From Sinorhizobium fredii USDA 257 (GTDB lineage Bacteria > Pseudomonadota > Alphaproteobacteria > Rhizobiales > Rhizobiaceae): a stretch of 64,000 bases of DNA. The stretch is taken from contig NC_018000.1 in NCBI RefSeq assembly GCF_000265205.3, forward strand, positions 5,737,001 to 5,801,000. The letters run 5' to 3'. Under the pieces are notes generated by a model, which was given only the letters and a program-made list of their open reading frames with translations, was not told the origin of the DNA and did not search any database. The position numbers and the translations under genes are program-made. This document shows positions 1-9,859 of the stretch, one piece after another (the stretch's first letter is position 1; every line of letters starts with the position of its first letter).

Positions 1-3000
1 TCTCGGCGCAGCTTTGGTCGCGTTGGTTCTCCTCGTCGCGTTTCTGGGCTTCACCGTGCCCGGCGCGCGCGTCGTCGCCTGGGCGATCGAAAAATATGCG
101 GCAACCCCCGACCAGATCGTCCGAATCTCCGATCCGGGCGCGCTGCTCACCGGCGACTTCACCGCCGGAACCGTGACGCTCTTCGACGGCGAGGGGATTT
201 ATGCGGAGGTCCGCGACCTCTCGGTCGCCTGGACCCCGGCCGAACTTCTGTCGATGCGCTTCGATGCAAGCAGCATCTCGGCGGCTTCCGTCCGCCTCGA
301 GCGGCTGCCGGTCCCCTCCACCGAAACGAAAGAGGTGCGAAGCACACTCGCCCTGCCGGTGGACGTGAACATCGATGCCCTCGATCTCAAGGAGGTCGTC
401 ATCGGCAAGGCGATCGCCGGCCAGGACCAGTTCCTGACCGCCAAAGGCAGGGTCAACGCCACCAACTCGAGCATCGCACTCGCCTTCGATGCGGCCGAAC
501 GTGACCGGCCCGAGGCGCGCGCCGTCGCCGATCTCGTCTTCAATCCGGCCGGAAACGAGCTGAAGCTCGAGGCTGAGGTCGCCGAACCCAAGGGCGGACT
601 GCTGGCGAAACTGCTGCGGCTGCCGGGCGAACCTTCGGTCGATATCCAGCTCACCGGACAAGGACCCCTCTCCGACTGGACGGGCTCCGGCACCGCATCG
701 CTCGACGGCAGCGAGATTCTGCGGCTTGAGGGACAACACGTGCTGACGGCCGACGGCATGCACAACCTGAAGCTCTCCGGCGGCGGTGCTTTCGCCCAGC
801 TGATGCCGCCCGCCTTCAGGCCGCTTTTCGAGGGATCGACCAGCATCGACCTGACCGCCGCCTTCGACGAAAAGAGCCGTGTCCGGATCGAAGCGGGCAA
901 GGTTGCGACCGGCTCCCTGACGCTGAACGCCTCGGGAACGGTTGACAGCCGCGGCGAGAACAACCTTCAGGCAAGCGTAGCCGGCGCCAGCGGCCCGTTC
1001 GATTTCCGCTGGCCGCTGAAGGACGGAGAGCTGCAGGCACGGATCAACACCGCCAACCTGTCGCTGATTGGCGATGGACAATCGGCGATCCTCGACATCG
1101 CCGCCGATGTCGCCTCGCTCGGCCTGCCGCAGGGGAATCTCGGCGCCATCCGGCTCTCGGCGCAAAGCGACGCCTTCAACCTCGAAACGCAGTCGGGGTC
1201 GCTGAAGACGGCCGTGGAAATCGGCGAAACCCGCTTCGCAAGCGCCGATCTTGACCGGGCGATCCAGGCTCCCGTGAAGCTCGCCGGAACGATCGCGATC
1301 GCACCGGACGACATCCGCTTCGACCCCGTGACGATCGAGAGCGCCAGCATCGGCGGCTCCGTGACGGGCAGCCTCGATCGCGCCGATATCTCGCTCGAGG
1401 CGGCATTCAAGCTCTTTGCCGTTCCGGCCGTGCTGCCGACGGGGCTCGCGGAAAAGTTCGAGAAGACGATTGCCGTCTCCGGCAATCTGGTGACCGAAGA
1501 GGACGGCAGCGTCCAGGTGAGCGGCCTCGAACTCCAATCCGAAGCGGTCGAGGCCTCCGGCTCGCTCACACTTTCAGGCGAGACCCTGACGGCCGATTTA
1601 AAGGGCACGGTCCCAGATCTCGGCCGATTTCTGCCTGAGGCAAAAGGTAGCGCGGCCTTCCAGGCCGCCGCCTCCGGTCCGTTGAGCAAGCTCGGCGTCA
1701 AGGCGGAGATAAAGTCGAGCGGCGCGACGCTCGCCGGGCGCAGCTTGAGCGATCTGACGATCAATGCCGATGCGACGGCGACGCCCGGCAGCCCCGAGGC
1801 GAAGCTCTCCGCCACCGGCACGCTCGACGGTCAGGTGATCGACATTCGCGCCGACGTGGTCTCGAAAGACGGCCGCACGTCCGTTCCCGCACTCGAAGCG
1901 AAAATCGGCGGCAACACGCTCACCGGCGCGATCGACCTGACGGCGGACTTCAAGCCGAACGGCAAGCTCGACTTCAGCCTCCCAGACCTTGGGCTTCTCG
2001 CCGCCATGGTCGGCCAGCAGGCCTCCGGTGACCTTGCCGGTTCGGCAACGCTGCAGACCGTAAACGGCGTCACGTCGGTCGCAATCAAGGCCAGCGGCAG
2101 CAGCGTGCAGCGCGACGCGCTGACGATCGCCAAACCGGCGGTCGATCTCGGTATCGCAGACATTGCCAGGCTCGCGATCAAGGGCACTGTCAGCGCGGAG
2201 AGCATAGCGCAGGGTGAAAACCGGGTCTCGGACCTCAATCTCGCTTTCGAACAGCAGGGCGGCCGTACCGGCTTTTCGGCCGAGGGCCTCTATGACGGCG
2301 CACCGTTGACGGCGGCGGGCGAGCTGACAAGCGACGCCGGCCGCACCGAGATCCGCCTCGCTTCCCTCGCGGCGACACCGAGGCGACTGCCGCTGCAACT
2401 CGCAGAGCCGACCCTGATCGCGATCGAAGGGGGCATCGTTCGCCTCGACGGCCTGACCATCCAGGCGTCGACGGGTACTGTTACCGTCTCCGGCACCGCC
2501 GGCGACAGGCTCGACCTCAGCGCGAGGCTGAACGATCTGCCCGCCGTGCTCATCAATAGCTTCGCGCCGACCCTTGGCGCGGAAGGCATCGTTGCCGGCA
2601 CCGTCGATATCGACGGTGAAACGCAGGCGCCGGTGGTCGCCTACGACCTCGCCTGGCGCGGCGCATCCGTATCCTCTTTGCGATCCGGCGGACTTGCCGC
2701 GCAGGATCTGACCGCCAAGGGCACGGTCACCGTAACGGAAACAACCATCAGCTTCGATCCGACGACGATCGAAAGCCCCGGTTTCCGCGGCAATCTCACC
2801 GGCAGCCTCGCCCGTGCCGAGAAAACGGCAACGGCGAATTTCGAAGTCCAGGCCGAGCCGAGCTTTCTGCCGGGCGGTCTGGCAACGAGGTTCGACACAC
2901 CGGTGACCGTCTCGGGGAAGGTCGAGACCGGCGGCGATGGCAGCGTCAAGCTGAGCGCCCTCGAGGTCCAGTCCGGCACGGTCGACGCCAGCGGTTCGGC

Positions 3001-5569
3001 GACCATCGCCGGAGGCCAGCTGACGGCCGATGTGGAGGGCACGCTGCCCGATCTCGGCAAGCTGCTCGCCGATGCGGAAGGCAAGGCTGGCTTCAACGCC
3101 GCGATTTCCGGACCGCTCGATGCGCTCGCCATCAAGGGAGAGCTGACTTCGAGCGGCGCAAGGCTGGCCGGCCGCTCGCTGTCGGACCTGATAGTCACCG
3201 CCGACGCAACGGTCAAACCGGGGAGCCCGCAGGCGAAACTCACCGCAACCGGCGGGCTCGACGGCCAGGCGATCGACGTCAGGGCCGAAGTGGTTTCAAC
3301 GGAAGGCCGCACATCCATCCCAACGCTCGAGGCGAAGATCGGCGACAATCGCGTGACGGGCGCGATCGACTTGACGGCGGATTTCAAGCCGAACGGCACC
3401 ATCGACTTCAACCTGCCCGATCTCGGGCTGGTCGCTGCCATGGCCGGCCAGAAGGCGTCCGGGGACCTTTCGGGTTCGGCTTCGATTGCGACTGCGAACG
3501 GCGTGACCTCCGTCTCGGTCAAGGCCAGCGGCAGCAACATCAAGCACGACGCGCTGACGATCGCCAAGCCGGCGGCTGATATCCGCATCGCCGATATCGC
3601 CGCTCTGGCAATCCGCGGAACCGTCAGGGCCGAAAGCGTCGCACAGGGGCAGAATCGCATCTCCGCCGTCAACCTGACCTTCGAACAGCAGGGCGGCAGG
3701 ACAGGCTTCGATGTCGCCGGTCAATATGACGGCGCTCCGCTCTCGGCCAAGGGCGATCTGGCGAGTGCCGGGGACCTCACCGAAATCCGCCTCGCTTCCT
3801 TCGCGGCAGCGCCGCGGAGACTGCCGCTGAAGCTTGCCAGACCTACGGTCGTCGCCATTGAGAATGGTGTCGTTCGCTTGGGCGACCTGACCATTCAGGC
3901 ATCGAGAGGCACGATTGCCGTCGCCGGGACCGCCGGCGCGACGCTCGATATCTCGGCGAAGCTCAATGCCTTGCCCGCCGCCCTGATCAACACCTTCGCG
4001 GCGGCGCTCGGCGCCGAAGGGACGATCGACGGAACGGTCGAACTCAGCGGCACCGCCGCTGCGCCGATCGTCAACTACGATCTGCGATGGAGCGGTGCTT
4101 CGGTTGCGGCTGCGCGGGGCGCTGGGGTGTCGGGGCTCCAAATCTCCGCGAAGGGGCGGTTTGCCGGCAACCGCGTCACGCTTGATGCGACCGTCTCGGG
4201 ACCGGGCGGCCTCTCCTTCCGGGGCGGCGGCCAGGTCGACGTCGGCGGCAACATGCCGATGTCGATGAAATTCGCCGGCGACGTTCCCTTCGCCCTGCTT
4301 GCCGGCACGCTCGCCGAGCAGGGCTTCACCCTCACCGGCGCGGCGAAGGTCGATCTTTCCCTCTCCGGTTCGGCCAGGGCGCCGCAGATCACCGGTACGG
4401 TCTCGACCGCCGGCGGCCGGCTCGTCGACGTCAGGCGCAATCTCGCCCTCAATGATCTTGCGGCCAATGTCACGCTCGACGGCAGTCAGGCGACGATCAC
4501 TAGGCTTTCCGGCAATCTTGCCAGCGGCGGATCCATCGAGGCAAGCGGCACGGTGGGCATCGCGGCCGGCTCCAATTTCCCGGCCGACCTCAGAATTCGC
4601 CTCAACAACGCCACCTATGTCGACGGCACCGTCTTCACCGCCAACCTCGCCGGCGACCTGACGCTCAAGGGCCCGCTCGTCGCCACGCCCGTGCTGGGCG
4701 GGCAACTGACGATCCGCAGGGCCGCGATCACCGTGCCGGAAAGGCTGCCGACCTCACTCTCGGCGATCGACATAAAGCACAGGAACGCGCCTGCCGGGGT
4801 GCGGCAGATGGCACGCGACGTGCGCAGGGAAACGTCTGCATCCGGCGGTGCGGGCGTCAACGCCGGCGGCGTCATCGCCTTCGATCTCGCCGTCCACTCG
4901 CCGGGGCAGTTCTTCGTGCGCGGGCGCGGCATCGATGCCGAACTCGGCGGCGACCTGACGATCCGCGGCACCGCCGTCCGGCCGATCGTCTCCGGCGATT
5001 TCGACATGCGGCGCGGCCGGCTCGAAATTCTCGGCAAGCGGCTGACTTTCACGGACGGCCATATCGGCTTCGGCGGCGACCTTATTCCGACGCTCGATCT
5101 CGACGCCACCTCGAGCGCCGGTTCGACCACCATTACGGTCAACATCGCCGGGCCCGCCAACAACCCGACGGTGACCTTCTCCTCCTCTCCGGCGCTGCCG
5201 CAGGACGAGATCCTTGCGCAGCTGATCTTCAACCGATCGCTGAACAACCTGTCGGCCTTCCAGATCGCCCAGCTCGCCTCCGCCGTCAGCCAGCTCGCCG
5301 GCGGCGGCTCGACGTCGCTGCTTGACGGCCTGCGCAACAAGCTCGGCGTCGACGACCTCGATATCACCACCGACGAGAGCGGCGGCGCCCAGGTGCGGGC
5401 CGGCAAGTACCTCAACGACCGGACCTATCTCGAATTGCAGCAAGGCTCGGATTCGGCCTCCAGCAAGGCGATCATTAATCTTGACATCGGCCGCGGCGTG
5501 AAGCTGAAGGGCGAGGCGGCCGGCGACGGCGCGGCCGCCGGCGGCATCTTCTTCGAGCGAGAGTACTAG
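1..5569 (+). CDS. tamB: Translocation and assembly module protein TamB, 5' truncated by window edge
   Basis: Large AsmA/TamB-type protein of the cell envelope. With the outer-membrane protein TamA it helps insert beta-barrel proteins and move lipid between membranes. The frame is open to base 1, so the true start and probably the N-terminal membrane anchor lie partly outside; a hydrophobic stretch (VALVLLVAFLGFTV) remains at the visible N-terminus. About 1855 residues are visible. Most are repetitive beta-rich sequence. The last ~350 residues match the conserved TamB C-terminal domain, ending in an aromatic beta-signal-like tail (FFEREY). Two copies of a ~478-residue module follow each other (about 1270-2700 and 2704-4134). 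tamA would be expected just upstream. Confidence 0.9.
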   Translation, partial: LGAALVALVLLVAFLGFTVPGARVVAWAIEKYAATPDQIVRISDPGALLTGDFTAGTVTLFDGEGIYAEVRDLSVAWTPAELLSMRFDASSISAASVRLERLPVPSTETKEVRSTLALPVDVNIDALDLKEVVIGKAIAGQDQFLTAKGRVNATNSSIALAFDAAERDRPEARAVADLVFNPAGNELKLEAEVAEPKGGLLAKLLRLPGEPSVDIQLTGQGPLSDWTGSGTASLDGSEILRLEGQHVLTADGMHNLKLSGGGAFAQLMPPAFRPLFEGSTSIDLTAAFDEKSRVRIEAGKVATGSLTLNASGTVDSRGENNLQASVAGASGPFDFRWPLKDGELQARINTANLSLIGDGQSAILDIAADVASLGLPQGNLGAIRLSAQSDAFNLETQSGSLKTAVEIGETRFASADLDRAIQAPVKLAGTIAIAPDDIRFDPVTIESASIGGSVTGSLDRADISLEAAFKLFAVPAVLPTGLAEKFEKTIAVSGNLVTEEDGSVQVSGLELQSEAVEASGSLTLSGETLTADLKGTVPDLGRFLPEAKGSAAFQAAASGPLSKLGVKAEIKSSGATLAGRSLSDLTINADATATPGSPEAKLSATGTLDGQVIDIRADVVSKDGRTSVPALEAKIGGNTLTGAIDLTADFKPNGKLDFSLPDLGLLAAMVGQQASGDLAGSATLQTVNGVTSVAIKASGSSVQRDALTIAKPAVDLGIADIARLAIKGTVSAESIAQGENRVSDLNLAFEQQGGRTGFSAEGLYDGAPLTAAGELTSDAGRTEIRLASLAATPRRLPLQLAEPTLIAIEGGIVRLDGLTIQASTGTVTVSGTAGDRLDLSARLNDLPAVLINSFAPTLGAEGIVAGTVDIDGETQAPVVAYDLAWRGASVSSLRSGGLAAQDLTAKGTVTVTETTISFDPTTIESPGFRGNLTGSLARAEKTATANFEVQAEPSFLPGGLATRFDTPVTVSGKVETGGDGSVKLSALEVQSGTVDASGSATIAGGQLTADVEGTLPDLGKLLADAEGKAGFNAAISGPLDALAIKGELTSSGARLAGRSLSDLIVTADATVKPGSPQAKLTATGGLDGQAIDVRAEVVSTEGRTSIPTLEAKIGDNRVTGAIDLTADFKPNGTIDFNLPDLGLVAAMAGQKASGDLSGSASIATANGVTSVSVKASGSNIKHDALTIAKPAADIRIADIAALAIRGTVRAESVAQGQNRISAVNLTFEQQGGRTGFDVAGQYDGAPLSAKGDLASAGDLTEIRLASFAAAPRRLPLKLARPTVVAIENGVVRLGDLTIQASRGTIAVAGTAGATLDISAKLNALPAALINTFAAALGAEGTIDGTVELSGTAAAPIVNYDLRWSGASVAAARGAGVSGLQISAKGRFAGNRVTLDATVSGPGGLSFRGGGQVDVGGNMPMSMKFAGDVPFALLAGTLAEQGFTLTGAAKVDLSLSGSARAPQITGTVSTAGGRLVDVRRNLALNDLAANVTLDGSQATITRLSGNLASGGSIEASGTVGIAAGSNFPADLRIRLNNATYVDGTVFTANLAGDLTLKGPLVATPVLGGQLTIRRAAITVPERLPTSLSAIDIKHRNAPAGVRQMARDVRRETSASGGAGVNAGGVIAFDLAVHSPGQFFVRGRGIDAELGGDLTIRGTAVRPIVSGDFDMRRGRLEILGKRLTFTDGHIGFGGDLIPTLDLDATSSAGSTTITVNIAGPANNPTVTFSSSPALPQDEILAQLIFNRSLNNLSAFQIAQLASAVSQLAGGGSTSLLDGLRNKLGVDDLDITTDESGGAQVRAGKYLNDRTYLELQQGSDSASSKAIINLDIGRGVKLKGEAAGDGAAAGGIFFEREY

Positions 5570-5587
5570 GCCTTCTCGCCCCAAAAA

Positions 5588-5760
5588 GACCCCTCACCAC
5601 CCCCTCCCCACAAGGGGGTAGGGCTTCCCGGTGGCACCCACCGCACGTGAACCGAACGGTGGGTCCTTGTGGTCAACGTGAGCACAAAGGTCGACATTGA
5701 GACGGAAACGGGGCGGCCAGTAAGCCCCTCTCCCTTGTAGGGATGGGTTGGGGAGGGGTC
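5588..5760. repeat. GC-rich intergenic element with inverted-repeat ends
   Basis: Two 38-base arms (5588-5625 and 5723-5760) are inverted copies with roughly 80% identity, both built around a CCCCTCCC...TTGTGGGG core. They enclose about 97 bases with no gene. A related arm occurs at 10307-10343. The layout resembles the dispersed mosaic/palindromic repeats (RIME-like) of Rhizobiaceae; family membership is inferred. It lies just after tamB and may also act as its transcription terminator. Confidence 0.6.
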
Positions 5761-5784
5761 TTGAGCCAAGTGCACGACCCCCAC

Positions 5785-6264
5785 TCAGGCCGCATTCCGC
5801 TCGACTCCGAAGGCGTCCAGAAGTTCGCTTTCGTCGATGGCCGTGAACAGTGCCCAGATATGGCCGAACGGATCGATGAGCGCGGCGACGCGGTCGCCCG
5901 TCGGCAGGGTCTCGACGGCATTGCGCAGGCTGGCGCCGGCGCCCATCGCGCGTGCGAGCACGCGATCCACATCGTCGACATGGAGTTCGAGGATCGCCGC
6001 GGTCGTGCCGAGCGCGTGCGGCGAGCGCGGCCCGCCGAGGTGCGGCTCTGCATCCCGGCGCGGATTGGCGCCGGCCACTCGGAAGATCGAGTCGCCGATG
6101 CCGAGATCGGCGCTCGTCAGAATGCCGCTCCATTCATGGCGCTGGAGCAGTTCGGCACCGAAGACGTCACGATAAAAGGCGATTGCGCGCTCCTCGTCCC
6201 CATGCCTGACGAACAGTTTGATGCAGATCTGCCGCGCCATTGGACCGCCGCCGGAAATGGCCAT
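5785..6264 (-). CDS. VOC family protein (PhnB/glyoxalase-like)
   Basis: 159-residue protein of the vicinal oxygen chelate fold, closest in feel to PhnB/YaeR-type proteins: N-terminal IKLFVRHGDEERAIAFYRDVFGAE, middle LELHVDDVDRVLARAMGAGA and C-terminal DPFGHIWAL are typical of this class. The substrate is unknown; many relatives have no defined reaction. The ATG at 6264 has a strong ribosome site (GGGGAGG, about 5 bases upstream); a longer frame upstream lacks one. The gene stands alone between the repeat element and an Lrp-type regulator in the same direction, 79 bases away. Confidence 0.8.
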   Translation of the reverse strand: MAISGGGPMARQICIKLFVRHGDEERAIAFYRDVFGAELLQRHEWSGILTSADLGIGDSIFRVAGANPRRDAEPHLGGPRSPHALGTTAAILELHVDDVDRVLARAMGAGASLRNAVETLPTGDRVAALIDPFGHIWALFTAIDESELLDAFGVERNAA

Positions 6265-6343
6265 GACATCCTCCCCTTGTTCGCTGAGACACAACATCTT
6301 AAACGAATATGAGAACAAATCAAGAACAAACCGAAACAGGCGA

Positions 6344-6778
6344 TCAGAAGGCACCGATCATCTTGCTGGTCTTGAGCAGGATGTTCGTTTCCGTGACGGT
6401 GATGCCGTCGATAAGGCGGATGCGGCGCAGGGTTTCGTCGAAACTTGCCAAATCGCGGTCCTCGAGCTCGGCGATGAAATCCCAGCGGCCATTGGTGCTA
6501 TGCAGTGCCCTCACCTGCGGCAGGCCGCGCAATTGCTCGGCGACGCGATCGGCCATCTTGCCGTGAACCTCGATCATCACGACGGCGCGCACCCCTGAGG
6601 CGGGGATTTCGGACCCCGTCCGGATGGTGAAGGCGGCGATCGTTCCATTCGCCACCATGCGGTCGATGCGCGCCGCGATGGTCGCGCGCGATACGCCGGT
6701 CATGGCCGAAAGCGTTGAGACCGGGGTTCGCGCATTTTGCCGAAGGGCGCTGATGAGGGCCTGGTCGAGATCGTCCAT
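6344..6778 (-). CDS. Lrp/AsnC family transcriptional regulator
   Basis: 144 residues. The N-terminal winged helix-turn-helix (about residues 2-50, MDDLDQALISALRQNAR then VSRATIAARIDRM) is followed by a RAM/AsnC ligand-binding domain (about 65-140). Members bind amino acids and control their metabolism. It is divergent from the arginase gene across 142 bases, so local control of the arginase/ornithine aminotransferase genes by arginine or ornithine is the natural inference; Agrobacterium and other rhizobia have such an arrangement. Confidence 0.85.
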   Translation of the reverse strand: MDDLDQALISALRQNARTPVSTLSAMTGVSRATIAARIDRMVANGTIAAFTIRTGSEIPASGVRAVVMIEVHGKMADRVAEQLRGLPQVRALHSTNGRWDFIAELEDRDLASFDETLRRIRLIDGITVTETNILLKTSKMIGAF

Positions 6779-6920
6779 TCTCTGTCACTTTGTCAAGGAT
6801 TGCTTATCAGTATGCGAAGAGTAGCCTTCTTATCGGCAGTTTTCCATCTTTTTGCTGTCACAGCTTTTGGCGATAATCCTCGCCTGAACCCACAGATTCG
6901 AAGGAAGAGAAGAGGCGGAC

Positions 6921-7844
6921 ATGAAGACCATCACGTTGATCGGTGCACCGATCGAGGAAGGTTCCGGACGCCGCGGCGCGGCCATGGGCCCGACGGCGCT
7001 CAGGATTGCCGGCATCGATACGGTCCTCGCCGAACTGGGCCATACGGTTCACGACGAAGGCGACCTGCGACCGTTACCGGCGCGCGACCTCCCGAACCAT
7101 CCGGGCGCCAATAATCTGCAGATGGTCGCCGCCTTTGCCCGGGCCCTCAACGACGCGGTGCACGACACCGCCCTCGAGGGGCATTTTCCGATCATTCTCG
7201 GCGGCGACCACGCCCTCTCGATGGGCAGCGTCTCCGGCATGGCGCGCTACGCGGACGAAGTCGGCCGGCCGCTCTTCGTGCTGTGGCTCGACGCCCATGC
7301 GGATTTTAACTCGCCATCGACCTCGCCATCCGGCAACATGCACGGCATGCCGGTCGCCTTTTTCTGCGGCGAGGCGGAATTCACCCCGATCCTTGCCCCC
7401 AACCGGCCGCTCGTCGATCCGAAAAAGGTCTACCAGGTCGGCATTCGTTCCGTCGATGCACGCGAGCGCGAGGAGATCGCCGAACACGGCGTCAATGTCT
7501 ATGACATGCGCGCCGTCGACGAGATCGGCATGGCCCATATCATGCATCAGATCCTCGACGAGGTGCGCGCCGCCAACGGCCTCTTGCACGTGAGCCTCGA
7601 CGTCGATTTCATGGATCCGGAGTTTGCCCCCGGCGTCGGCACCACCGTTCCGGGTGGCGCCACCTTCCGCGAGGCCCATCTCATCATGGAGATGCTCTGC
7701 GACAGCGGCCTCGTCTCCTCGCTCGATGTCGTCGAACTCAACCCGTTCCTCGACGACCGCGGCAAGAGCGCCCGCATCCTGGTGGAGCTGACGGCGAGCC
7801 TCTTCGGCCGTCGCATCCTTGACCGTCCGACCCGGAGCGCCTGA
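6921..7844 (+). CDS. rocF: Arginase
   Basis: 307 residues, the usual size for bacterial arginase, which hydrolyses arginine to ornithine and urea using a two-manganese centre. The metal-binding motifs are all present: [16 protein letters not shown] and SLDVDFMDP. The ATG at 6921 follows a purine-rich ribosome site (GGAAGAGAAGAGG). The next gene, 67 bases on, is ornithine aminotransferase, so the two form an arginine catabolic unit. The symbol arcA is also used for this gene in Agrobacterium-type bacteria. Confidence 0.95.
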   Translation: MKTITLIGAPIEEGSGRRGAAMGPTALRIAGIDTVLAELGHTVHDEGDLRPLPARDLPNHPGANNLQMVAAFARALNDAVHDTALEGHFPIILGGDHALSMGSVSGMARYADEVGRPLFVLWLDAHADFNSPSTSPSGNMHGMPVAFFCGEAEFTPILAPNRPLVDPKKVYQVGIRSVDAREREEIAEHGVNVYDMRAVDEIGMAHIMHQILDEVRAANGLLHVSLDVDFMDPEFAPGVGTTVPGGATFREAHLIMEMLCDSGLVSSLDVVELNPFLDDRGKSARILVELTASLFGRRILDRPTRSA

Positions 7845-7911
7845 GAATGGTTCGATCCGTACCGCCGTCTATCCGAAACGGCGGCCGGAAGCAGACAGGG
7901 GAGAGGCATTG

Positions 7912-9117
7912 ATGAAGACCACGGCAGGCCTGATCGAGACCGAACATCTGCTCGGCGCTCACAATTACAAGCCGCTCGACGTCGTGCTGACGCGCGGCGA
8001 AGGCGTCTTTGTCTGGGATATCGAAGGCAATCGCTATCTCGATTGCCTCTCAGCCTATTCAGCCGTCAACCAGGGCCACTGTCACCCGAAGATCTTCAAG
8101 GCAATGGTGGAGCAGGCGCAGAAGCTGACGCTCACCTCCCGCGCCTTCCGTAACGACCAGCTCGCTCTCTTTTACGAGGAGGTCGCCGCACTCACCGGCT
8201 CGCACAAGGTGCTGCCGATGAATTCCGGCGCCGAGGCGGTGGAGACGGCGATCAAGGCCGTTCGCAAATGGGGATACGAAGTCAAGGGCGTCGCCGACGA
8301 CCAGGCCGAGATCATCGTCTGCTCCAACAATTTCCATGGCCGCACGATCGGCATTGTCGGCTTCTCAACCGATCCCGACGCGCATGACGGCTTCGGACCC
8401 TTCGCGCCTGGCTTCAAGATCGTCCCCTTCGGCGACATCGATGCCTTCCGGGCAGCGATAAGCGAAAACACCGTCGCCTTCCTGGTCGAGCCGATCCAGG
8501 GCGAGGCCGGCGTCATCGTGCCGCCCGCCGGCTATTTCAAGGCGGTGCGCGAGCTTTGCACGAAGCATGGCATCACGCTTGTTCTCGACGAGATTCAGAC
8601 GGGCCTCGGCCGCACCGGCAAGCTGCTGGCGGAAGAGCACGAGGGTATCGAAGCGGACGTGACGCTGATCGGCAAGGCGCTCTCCGGCGGCTTCTACCCG
8701 GTTTCTGCCGTGCTTTCGAATTCGGAGGTCCTCGGCGTCCTGAAACCGGGCCAGCACGGATCCACCTTCGGCGGCAATCCGCTCGCCTGCGCGATCGCCA
8801 GGGCGGCACTCAAGGTGCTGAGCGAAGAGGGCATGATCGAAAATTCGGCGCTGATGGGCGAGCGCTTCACGAAAAGTTTGACCGACATTCGCTCCAACAT
8901 CATCAAGGAAGTCCGCGGCCGCGGCCTGATGCTCGCCGTGGAACTCGTGCCGGAGGCCGGCGGCGCCCGCAAATATTGCGAGGCGCTGAAGGAGCGCGGC
9001 ATCCTCGCCAAGGACACCCACGGCGACACGATCCGCATCGCCCCGCCGCTCGTCATCACCGCTGCGGAGGTCGACTGGGCCCTCGAGCATTTTGCGGCGG
9101 TACTCGCTTCCATCTGA
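7912..9117 (+). CDS. rocD: Ornithine aminotransferase
   Basis: 401-residue class III PLP-dependent aminotransferase. It moves the delta-amino group of ornithine to 2-oxoglutarate, giving glutamate semialdehyde and glutamate. Visible motifs are [12 protein letters not shown] (phosphate binding), [14 protein letters not shown] and the Schiff-base lysine at about K255 in LIGKALSGG. The ATG at 7912 follows AGGGGAG; a longer in-frame start at 7819 would overlap rocF by 26 bases and lacks a good ribosome site. It follows arginase and completes conversion of arginine to a proline/glutamate precursor. Confidence 0.95.
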   Translation: MKTTAGLIETEHLLGAHNYKPLDVVLTRGEGVFVWDIEGNRYLDCLSAYSAVNQGHCHPKIFKAMVEQAQKLTLTSRAFRNDQLALFYEEVAALTGSHKVLPMNSGAEAVETAIKAVRKWGYEVKGVADDQAEIIVCSNNFHGRTIGIVGFSTDPDAHDGFGPFAPGFKIVPFGDIDAFRAAISENTVAFLVEPIQGEAGVIVPPAGYFKAVRELCTKHGITLVLDEIQTGLGRTGKLLAEEHEGIEADVTLIGKALSGGFYPVSAVLSNSEVLGVLKPGQHGSTFGGNPLACAIARAALKVLSEEGMIENSALMGERFTKSLTDIRSNIIKEVRGRGLMLAVELVPEAGGARKYCEALKERGILAKDTHGDTIRIAPPLVITAAEVDWALEHFAAVLASI

Positions 9118-9322
9118 GCCGTGCCATGCCACGGACCGGAATGCCAGTCCTTCAAGGCTTCGCAACAAGCAAGTCTTAACGATTCCCGGCCTAGGATGCC
9201 GCCAAAGCGCAAGGCGGGCTCCCCGCGCATGATGCGGCTTGCGCCTCGCCGGATGTCGTCGGCGGACCACATCACCAGGTCGCGCCTCGCGGGCGCCGAC
9301 GGGAAGCCGGAAGGAGCTTTAA

Positions 9323-9802
9323 ATGACAGGCACGTTGAAGACGGCTGGATTTGACGGCGAGACGCTGGAGATCATCGCGTTCCGCCTCCACGATCAGGAA
9401 TTCTGCGTCAAGACGACGACGATCCGCGAAATCCGCGGCTGGGCGCCCTCGACGCCAATCCCGCATTCGCCGCCGGAAGTGATCGGCGTCATGAACCTGC
9501 GCGGCACGGTGATCCCGATCATCGACCTCGCCCACAAGCTCGGCATGAAATCGACCGTCGCCAACGAGCGCAGCGCCATCGTCGTCGCGGAAGTCCACAA
9601 TATGGTGATCGGCCTCGTCGTCGACCGCGTCTCCGACATTCTGACGGTGCAGGGCAGCCAGGTGCAGCCGGTGCCCGAAGTCACCGCCTCCTTCGACAAG
9701 AGCTTCGCCGAAGGCATCATCGCCAACGAGAACGGAATGATCTGCTTCCTCAACCTCGCGCGCATGTTCAAGGAGCGCGAGGTGGAAGACCTCGCCGCCT
9801 GA
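9323..9802 (+). CDS. cheW: Chemotaxis coupling protein CheW
   Basis: 159 residues, almost entirely one CheW domain (about 13-150) with VIGVMNLRGTVIPIIDL and IGLVVDRVSDIL. CheW bridges chemoreceptors and the CheA kinase at the membrane. The ATG follows GGAAGGAGC. No receptor, cheA or other chemotaxis gene is within this window, so this is a stand-alone copy; which receptor cluster it serves cannot be read from here. A rho-independent terminator follows at 9832-9859. Confidence 0.93.
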   Translation: MTGTLKTAGFDGETLEIIAFRLHDQEFCVKTTTIREIRGWAPSTPIPHSPPEVIGVMNLRGTVIPIIDLAHKLGMKSTVANERSAIVVAEVHNMVIGLVVDRVSDILTVQGSQVQPVPEVTASFDKSFAEGIIANENGMICFLNLARMFKEREVEDLAA

Positions 9803-9831
9803 CGTTAGTTTAGTCCCCGCCGATCAAGGCC

Positions 9832-9859
9832 GTCTCGTCCTCTGCGAGACTGCTTTTTT
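9832..9859 (+). terminator. Rho-independent terminator of cheW
   Basis: Six-base stem GTCTCG/CGAGAC (9832-9837 and 9845-9850) followed after three bases by a run of six T. It starts 30 bases after the cheW stop codon. Confidence 0.75.

Noticed and set aside
6921..7844. Agmatinase or formimidoylglutamase instead of arginase
   Set aside because: Length, motif spacing and the following ornithine aminotransferase favour arginase.
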